Shown here one piece after another: positions 43,262 to 53,200 of a DNA stretch of 64,000 bases (position 1 is the stretch's first letter; every line of letters begins with the position of its first letter). Source of the stretch: Tridacna crocea (taxonomy: Eukaryota; Mollusca; Bivalvia; Cardiida; Cardiidae); NCBI GenBank assembly GCA_943736015.1, contig OX031069.1, forward strand, positions 43,806,728 to 43,870,727, in the 5' to 3' direction. A program made the position numbers and the translations under genes. The notes beneath the pieces are model-generated. The model did no database searches, was not told where the DNA came from, and worked only from the letters and a program-made list of their open reading frames with translations.

Positions 43262-46200
43262 CTGGAATTGAAAGAAGACAGCAACATTCATTTCTCTTTA
43301 TTCTATATCAAACAATCCTGAGTTATAATGACCCTGAGAGAAAAGGTTTTAGAAAACATTTGGGGAACCAGCGTTTTTTGTTCCTCCCAAAATGTTTTCA
43401 AACCTTTTACAAAGAAAAATTTCATTATTTGATCCATATAAAATTTGTCATCTGCAAACACTTTCAAGTCTGAAATTGTACTGCTTGGTAAAGAGTTAAA
43501 CAAGGTTATGTCATTAAACATAACTGTAAACATAACTGTATGAGCTGTAAACCTAAAACTTTCTGTTTTTGGTACTATTTCTCATTCAAATGAAAACCAT
43601 ATGATTGACGGATTGAATGGTGTTTTACACAGTTTTCAACAATACTTTAGTTATATCAAGGTGACAGCTCGCATGCTTGTGTATTTCCCGGGTTTCATCA
43701 GCACCAGACTAGGGCTCTTACGTGTCTTGCCCAAGGACACTCACACTGAAAACTATAAATATTAAAGAATACTTTTCCTGCCTTCCTGTTGTCTTACACT
43801 TTGATAGTGGGGCTTGTCTCTTTGCCAAATTTTAGACCTCTCCAACTTGAAAGCTATGGCAAACAAATGTTCCTGAGATGATGGAATTTTTAGAAGTAAG
43901 AAAACACTGTGGGAAAAGGAGAAAATGCTGGTTACCAGCATTTTCTCCTTTCCCACAATGTTTTCTACTCTTCTTGAGTCAAGATTAAATTTTTAGAGTC
44001 ACGTTTATTTGCTCATCTGCACATGCTTTCAATTTGAACAAGTCTAAAATTTTGTCATTTTGTTAAAAGTTAAACTGCTTTAGGACGCTATACAACAATT
44101 TCAACACAAAATAAAATGTTATGAGAGAAACACTTTGCCATTGTTCAAAATTCTTGCAACCAAAAAGAACAAGGAGAAATAATTTGTCACTTGAAAAGAT
44201 AGTTATGTAACCAAAAAGAACAAGGAGAAATAATTTGTCAGTTGAAAAGATAATTGTGGCAACCAAAAAGAACAAGGAGAAATAATTTGTCAGTTAAAAA
44301 GATAATTGTGCAACCAAAAAGAACAAGGAGAAATAATTTGTCAGTTGAAAAGACAGTTGTGCAACCAAAAAGAACACGGAGAAATAATTTGTCATTTGAA
44401 AAGATAATTGTGGCAACCAAAGAGAACAAGGAGAAATAATTTGTCAGTGAAAAGATAATTGTAGCAACCGAAAAGAACAAGGAGAAATAATTTGTCCAGT
44501 AAAACGATAATTGTGGCAACCAAAAAGAACAAGGACAAATAGTTTGTCAGTTGAAAAGATAATTGTGGCAACCATAAAGAACAAGGACAAATAGTTTGTC
44601 AGTTGAAAAGATCATTTCTACCCTACCCAGAACAAATTTCTATTTTTTAGTCACATTTATTTTATCATCTGCAAATGCTGTCAATTTGGACCAGTCTAAA
44701 ATTATCTCGTGTGGTAAAGAGTTAAACAAGATAATTGTGCAACCAAAAAGAACAAGGAGAAATAATTTGTCAGTTGAAAAGATAGTTTTGAAACAAAAAA
44801 AAAAGGGACAAATACTGGTAATTTGTCTGGTAAAATGAGAACTGCACTAAAAGTTTACACTCACCCCAATCAAAGAAAATCCACTGACCCAAACAGTTTT
44901 ATTAGGTATCATGTCAGAACCTGAAGCTTTCTTCACAGCCTTCATGTAAACTGTACCCAGTATCATATATAACAGTGCCAGAGGAAGTACACTGAAATAG
45001 ATCTATGAATATATAAAAATAATTCAATGCTTTACTGTTTTTTTTTTACTCAAACAGGTATCAGGGATGTTAAAACTAACTCTTTACCAGACAAGAAATT
45101 TATAGATCTAGTCTGGTCTAAATTGAAAGCATTTGCAGACAGCAAAACAAATGTGACAGAAAAATTGAAATTTGATTTGGGAGGGGTAGAAAACATTGTG
45201 GGCAAAGGAGGAAATGCTGGTTACCAGCATTTTCTCCTTTTCCTACAATGTTTTCAAAAGGCTTTTTGTCAGGGTTGTTAAAAATAGGGATTGTGTGGTA
45301 AAGAGTTAACTTCTTTTCAGGCTGTTCTCGGCCAGTTTCAACTCATTTCAACCTTATCTTATGAAATAGATCTAGAGGATATTTGTTTTTGCGGTGGAAG
45401 ATCGAAATTTATTTCATGCTTTCCGGTAGGATATCGAGAAATAGCAGTGAAAAATATTTTTCGATCTTACACTGGTACCACCAGTGAAAATATCGATTTT
45501 CACGTTCTTGTTGCCTAGGTAAATTGCGCGTGCCTCATAACCAGAAGGGAAATATGACGTCATATACTTTACATTTCTCGGGCTTGATGTAATATTATAA
45601 TGCGTTGCTATGCGGGAGGCGTACGCCACGGGGAAAAACGGAAAAGAATTGTACTGGATTTTGTTAAAGCTCCTCCCAGAAAGGTTTAAAGCATTAAATA
45701 GCATTTTTTTTTTTTTCGGTGAAAATGTGCCACGAGTGAAAATATTACCGATGGTGTTCACGAGATGAAATAAATTCCGATCTTTCACCAAAACAAAATA
45801 TCCATGTATCATTCTTTAAATGAATATCTTCATGCCAAATGGTTGCAAGATTGCTCGGATTACTACGGATAGAAAATGCATTTCACAGTTCGGAGGTCTT
45901 CAAAGCAATTGTTGTTCTATTCAAAGTAAAAAGTGTGAAGATTGATCAACAGGTCTATTCAAGACACTTAAATTAATCAATTTTAGTGTGAATTATAAAC
46001 GTTTCCGGCAACAAGCTTCGCATATTATACAAATTTTTAAATGGTGTGACCGAACATGGAATTGTGAGTATGTTCGTCCGACTTTAATTTCTTGATTACT
46101 CAGTAATACATCTTCGCGAGCCAAGTTTACGATCACTAGGTATACGTGGATCTTACCTTGGCTGATTGAGCCCGATTTCGAGATTCCTACGATGCGCCCT

Positions 46201-49200
46201 CTATTTGATGCTGGTTATTACTCCCCTTTACATAATGTTTCTAAAAGCAAATGAAATATCGTTTTACAAACCGCGTACGAATACACATGAAGCGATAAGC
46301 AGACATTCACGTTGGTTTCCGTGTTTTACCTATTATTCGAAAGGTAGAGACCGTGTTCTATTTTTATCAAAGATGAAATGCTTCGAGCGATTTTATTCGA
46401 TGCAGCTAGAGCTGGCTGCATCCAATGAAAAGGCGTATCGGGGGGTTGTAAAAATCAAGCTCAATCCGCCAAGGTAAGATCCACGTAGTGATCGTAAACT
46501 TGGCTGGCGAAGATGTCAGTAATATAGCACTTGGCCTGATAAAGAATTTGTTTTTGTCCCGTTAACTTGCCAATTTATTTTGTTCGATCCATAAGTAAAA
46601 AAAAAAATGTCATGCTTATACAGTTATGAAAGTACAGAAGTTGCCGTTTAACCCATTACCATTCAATCCCTACTTTTGACGCCCCTGAGAAAGAAGCCTT
46701 TTGAAAACACTGTGGGAAAAGGGGAAAATGCTGGTAACCAGCATTTTCTCCTTTTCCCACAGTGTTTTCTACCCTTTCCAGAACAAATTTCTATTTTTCA
46801 GTCACCTTTATTTTGTCGTCTGCAAATGCTTTGAATTTGGACCAGTCCAAAATTTTCTCGTGTGATAATGAGTTAAAGAAAAAATACGTAGCTTTCAAAA
46901 AAAATGGAGATTACTGTACACTTACCTAATCAATATGATAGACCCTACACTTAGTGCAGCCCCACCTGTACCGCCTGTTTTCTTCCCGCCGCAGTTTTTG
47001 GGTCCGGATGAGGTACACATGTTTGGACATGCGCAGACTGTTTTGAGATTTGCAAACTGAAAGTAGTTTAAAGAACTGAACCTCTTACATACATGATTCG
47101 ATGCAATTTTTATTGAAAACAAACTGTGGGGAAGGATCGTTTGTAAGTTGATTGAACTTATGGTCCAGCCCATTTTCAATTTGAGTAAAATATTTTTAAA
47201 ACCTGTTAGCACTAAACGACGCACTTGTAAAATATAGACCGAGAACTAGGATTCCGAACTTGCTCAGTTTTAAATCTAAATTGAGTTTAAATACCAGACC
47301 AAAGTTTAAGGCTCACTTGATTTACAAAATAGGTTTATACCAAAATAAAAAAGTATGACAGCGTAGATTCAAGATCAGACTGCATATTCGGTGCAGCCCG
47401 ATCTTGATTTACGCTTTCCTCCATACCAAATTGTGTCGTTTTTAGCATTCGAAACTGCTTAATCAACTAAATTGTCTTACTTACAAACTGTATGATGACG
47501 TCAGTAGTGCCAGCTTCAGTAGGGGTGAATTGGGGATCACAGGCACTCTCATCACAGATCAACTTTACTTGTGTTACTCTGAAAGGTAAATCGTAACGTT
47601 ATTTACAATGAAATCTCGCTGGCTTTTCAGCAGATTTGCAAACCAATTTCGTAACCATGGTCGTTGTGACTGGAAGAAAATACTGTCAGACACATGGACT
47701 CGTTATTTACTTACAAGATACAAAAAATAAATACTGGAGGGAGATACCTCTTTGGCTCAGTGGTTATGATATAGGTCTTTTGATCATCGAAAAGCGAGGA
47801 TCTTTGTCCCTTCAAGGGTTCGAATCCCGTCAGAAGCGGTTTGTATTTGAGCTTTGCATTTATTTGTTTCTTTTTACGGACTTTGCTCGTAAGATGGGGG
47901 CTCGTTAGGGTTTGGCCATTGAGCCATTAATCCAATTTGTTGTTCAAAATCGGACTTTCTACCTAATAAGGCTTTGAGTCATCAATAAATGATGGCTGAA
48001 GGAGGGTGTGTGTTACAGGAGACCACTCCTTCACGCATAGCTTTGACCTAATTTAAATACAATACCTGACAACTGCGTCAGGAAAATATCTCTTTGGCTC
48101 AGTGGATATGGTATGGGTCTTTTAATCCTCGAAAAACGAGGATCTTTCAAAGGTTCGAATCCCGCCAGATGCCGTTTGTATTTGAGTTATGCGTTTATTT
48201 GTTTCTTTATTACGGACTTTGTCCGTAAGATAACGCAGCCTGCTGATTTTGGACGTACAGTGATCACAGCTTCCGATTTGCGAGTCTGTACGTTGGAACA
48301 ATTGATTGTTTGATGGGCATTTTTGAATTTCAGGAACATCAGGATTCGAACTTAGAACTCTCGCGGATACATATTCACCAACCACTCTAAATAACATTCT
48401 TATTGGAATTTTCTAGATTCAGAAAGTGTTTCTGATTGGCTTAACCATTTGGTTTAACAATCAAACATTGCGTTACTTTTTAAAGTTTACATAAGACTTA
48501 GATATCAACTAAAAATGAGTTCTAGCTCTGCATGTTTTAACACAGCAAACGGAGCTCAAAGTATTTCTGTGAGAATGAGATGTACTTGAAATTCAATTAG
48601 TCACATAATCTGTAAGAAGCCGGGTGTCAAATATCACAGGCCATTGTTCAAAGCTTCGTTGTTTTATAATGACATACCGAAATTTTTAATGCTCAATCAT
48701 CGAATATCGTTCTATAATTAGCACATTCGTGCATCACCTCTTTATCGTATATAGAGGCGATTAGTAAGTATGCTATTTTCAGTATCGGCTTTCGATCAGA
48801 GGCGATGAACATGTGCGTTATTTTTAGTAACGGTGTCCGATAATCAAGTAATGAAAATTTTGGTGTTCCGTGACAGATCGGTGGAACATCAGCTGCCTAT
48901 TCAAAGACTTACTTCGTGACAGCAGCATCTTGAGAGGTATATCCGGCATAAATGTGACCAGAGTCCTCGTCATATTTAAGCATCGCGCTGTCGGCGTCCC
49001 CAATATTTTCAGAACCATCTCTTGGTCGAGTCATGCAGACCTAGAGAAGTAGTTAAACCTTAGCTCTTTACAAAAAAGACAAAATTTTGGACTAGTCCAA
49101 AATGGAAGCATTTGTAGACGACCAAACAATGTGTATTGAAAAAACGAAATTAAATTTGGAAAGGGTAGAAAACATAGTGGGAAAAGTAGAAAATGATGGT

Positions 49201-50238
49201 CACCAGCATTTTCTGCTTTTCCAACAGTGTTTTCAAAGGCTTTCTTTTTCAAAAGTCGAGCATGTGTGGTAAAGAGTTAAAGCGCCGAAAGTAAATAACA
49301 AAAAATTTCATCCTACATTTAAGACCATATGCATACAATTTCATGGTTGTAATTCTCTACAGGAAGTGGGAGAGAATACTTTTGAAACGCTGTGAAAAAA
49401 ACGAGAAAATGTTGGTACCCATCATTTTCTTCTTTTTTTTTTCACTTGCTTAATCCTTTGTCACATGCGCGTAAATTCGACCATCTGTGCCACATTTTGT
49501 CTGTCCTCTGCAATTTATAATTAAAAATCTTTTACAAGACAATTTTTTCTGCTTCAGATTTTTTCATCAAAAATGTATTTTAAATATATATCTGTGACCT
49601 ATACATGTGCCTGTGTTATTTTTCAGCAAAGTGCCAAATATTGTTTTATTTCTTAATTCTCTGAGTTGGTCGTGCCTAAAGCCCACTCTTGGCTAAAAGC
49701 AAAGTTACAATTCTTGGGTCAATATGCACGACAATTTAATTGATACCACTTAAATATATGAACAATAAATCTTTTAGTCCGATAATGTACACGTATTAAC
49801 ACTTTACCCCATAAGGCATTTCTATGGTATCTCTAATTGGCCCTAAATAGCAGCAAGGATGAAGCCGTTTCTTATGGTGTGTATAACACCTTTTGATAAT
49901 AAAGAAAACATTGTGACAAAAGGTGAAATTGCTCGTCACGAGCAATTTCACCTTTTGCCACAATGTTTTCCAAAGACTCCTACATGCAATGCGTAGAAAT
50001 GAGTATCTATGGAGTAAAGGGTTAAAGAGTAGTCTTTCAAAATTCCAAGTGGACGAGATTACAATTAACTTATTTATTCTGCCTGCGACTAAAACTAAGG
50101 GTTCATGCTCTAACACATAGTCAGACTCAAGAAAGGCTATCCGAATTTTTGGTACAAATTAATTTGGTATTTTGGCTCCTGAATCGTTTACGTTTGGCGG
50201 TTACTGACCCTCAATCAATCAATCAATCAATCAATCAG

Positions 50239-50271
<33 letters not shown>

Positions 50272-53200
50272 CATTCATTCATTCATTCATTCATTCATTC
50301 ATTCAATCAATCAATCAATCAATCAATCATTCACTCAATCAATCAATCAATCAATACTTTATTAGCATAACATATTACAATGTTGTTGCTACTTCACAAC
50401 CCCGTCTAAATTGATCCATAGTAAGAAACCGATTGACAATATAATGGGAAAAGGATACAAATACGTATGACCAGCATTTCCTTCTTTTCCCACAATATTT
50501 TCTCCTCCTCCCACAATGTATCTTAGTCTAGAAATCACATTTTTACTTTGTCGTTTGCATTGAATTTTGTCTAGTCTAAAGTGCTTCTTTTCCCACAATA
50601 TTTTCTGCTCCTCCCACAATGTATCTCAGTCTTGAAATCACATTTACTTAGTCGTTTGCATTGAATTTTGTCTAGTCTAAAGTGCTTCTTTTCCCACAAT
50701 ATTTGCTGCTCCTCCCACAGTGTATCTCAGTCTTGAAATCACATTTACTTTGTCGTTTGCATTGAATTTTGTCTAGTCTAAAGTGTTGTCGTTGAGTAAA
50801 CAGTTAACCCTTTACTCCATAAAGCATTTCTATGGTATCTCTAATTTACCTTAAAGAACAGCAAGGACGAAGCCATTTCTTATGTGTATATGACACCTTT
50901 TGATAGCATAGAAAACATTGTGACAAAAGGTGAAATTGCTCGTCACGAACAATTTCACCTTTTGCCACAATGTTTTCCAAAGGCTCCTACAAGCAATGCG
51001 TAGAAATGAGTATCTGTGGAGTAAAGAGTTAAAGTTCTTACGGCGGCTTCGTCACAGCGGTCCTCGCTGAAAGCTCCACATGGATTGTAGGAAATGAGTG
51101 ACTGCTCTTCCCCGTTTTTGTAGGGCACATCTTTAAATCTGCAAAAAGAAAGATGTAAAGATTCATTTAGAGTTGCTTTTCTACATTAAAGGTGGGTATT
51201 TAGAATTTTTACATCTCACCAAATTAAAAAATATATATATCACTGAAATTCATATGAAAAAATAATACAAACCGTCGATAATTAAGATTAATAAAATAAC
51301 AAAAAAAAAATTTTTTTCATGGAATTCCCTTAAAAGGCTATGTAGCCTCTTAAGCTATTTTTAGATTCCGCGCCAAAAATCAATCAAGCATTGTGGGAAT
51401 GTCAAGTGACTGGCACGTGACTCATAACGCTTAAATTCCCTATCATAACAAACATGTAATAATTATTTTCCGTAATGTCTTCTTCGGACGCTATGTTTGA
51501 AGCTTCTTCTGTGTATTCCTGTAAGTAAATGAAAGAATTGATCATCTAAAAATAGAATGTGTCTCCCGTTGGTGTCAAGCTGGGCCGTAGTAAATCTCTA
51601 ATTTCTCGTGTTGTCGGACGGTTTTCGACTACTGGGGTTTTATGAATAAAGATTAAAAGGCCTAAGGATGATTTTTTTGCACTTTTGTAAAATTTTCGTC
51701 CCAAAATCTGAAGGGCCACCTTTAAAGGGTGGGCAATTGCATCCTTACGTTCAAGTAAATATGAGCCATGCATTGTAGACACAGGGTTTAACCCTTTCCC
51801 AGACAACCCCTGGTTTTTACGACCCTGAGACAGAAGCCGTTTGAAAACATTTTTGAAAAAGGAAGCATATTCTCCTTTTCCCACAATGCTTTCTACCTTG
51901 CTGGAAACAAATTTCACTTTTCAAGTTAGGTTCATTTTGTCGTCTGCAAATGCTTTCAATTTGGACCAGTCTAAAATTTTGTCGTTTGGTAAAGGGTTAA
52001 TAACTAAAATGAAATTTTCCAATCGATGGTAAAAACCTAAATTTTGCCAGTTCAAAGTTATGTTTTGAGGAATCATATTTCATTATCGGACAGTGTAGAT
52101 CCAAGATCAGACTGCACAGAACGTGCAGTCTGATCTTGATCTACACTGTCCGCCATAGGTCATTGAGTCGCGCTTAGCAGCCGAAGGGATAATGAATTTA
52201 AAGAAAAATTCGACCAACTTCAGCCTGCGCGATATTGTTTCTTGTTGGTAAATTTTGAGTATGTAAAAGGACCATTCAACCACATGATTCAGCCGGGTTT
52301 CATACGCTCTAGCTCTTTAACCCTTTACCCCATAGGGCATATCTATGGTATCTCTAACTGACCCTAAATAACAGCAAGGATGAAGCTGTTTGTTATGTGT
52401 ATATGACACACTTTGATAGTGTAGAAAATATTGTGGCAAAACTTTGATAGTGTAGAAAACATTGTGGCAAAAGGTGAAATTGCTGGTCACGAGCAATTTC
52501 ACCATTTGCCACAATGTTTTCCAAAGGCTCCTACAAGCAATGCGTAGAAATGAGTATCTATGGAGTAAAGAGTTAATTAAACTGTCTGTTATTTATCACT
52601 GTTACATGTATGTAGACCAAGATCTTTGAAAAGGGAGTTTAACGTATCTGCAAAAAGTACCGACCCATCATGTAAGGTTGAGCACTTCGCGCAAGCTGAC
52701 GTGAATCGAAGCCTTTTGCTATTTGTAATTTTTCTGCATTGCAAAGGATTACTCTACTTAGGATTCATTCCGTTGTGACACTGGTTGAATTGTATGCACC
52801 TAGAATCATGTGACCGCTTGCTTAGTATATACAGTGCATCGTGAAGATGCATTAAATCTTCTTTTCACAAGGGATAGCTCATATGTTACAATTGCTGGGT
52901 AAAACTATACTGTTTTAGAACCAGAGGAGGTGATGAAATACTTGTTCAAATATAATATACAAAGATGAGGAAATGAGTTCACATGACTACATCAGTTAGA
53001 CTATGCGTCAGCAGTGTGATTGCTTCCCCCCCCCCCCACCACGGGGAATTTTCGGGACTATGAATTTTTTGAGCCCCAAGGTCTCCTGAGCAAATTCCCA
53101 AAGTCTGCCACCAAGCGAGTGGGGCTTTTGAAAGTTCTAGAGGTCAAAAGTAATCAAGTGCGCCTTTAACTCTAACATTATAAGTTGATCCTCAATTGAC

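Noticed and set aside
43680..43760. A further SINE with TTGCCCAAGGACAC
   Set aside because: The motif resembles some animal SINEs but no tRNA-like head, tail or target duplicate could be found.
44158..44800. CRISPR array
   Set aside because: Units are contiguous 51-52 bp tandem repeats with no variable spacers, in a eukaryotic intronic region.
46166..46477. 103-codon frame as a transposase
   Set aside because: No catalytic motif or domain is visible and the element is only 407 bp.
47743..48200. Functional tRNA genes
   Set aside because: A and B boxes fit well but the spacing and stems do not fold as a tRNA; the related copies have SINE bodies.
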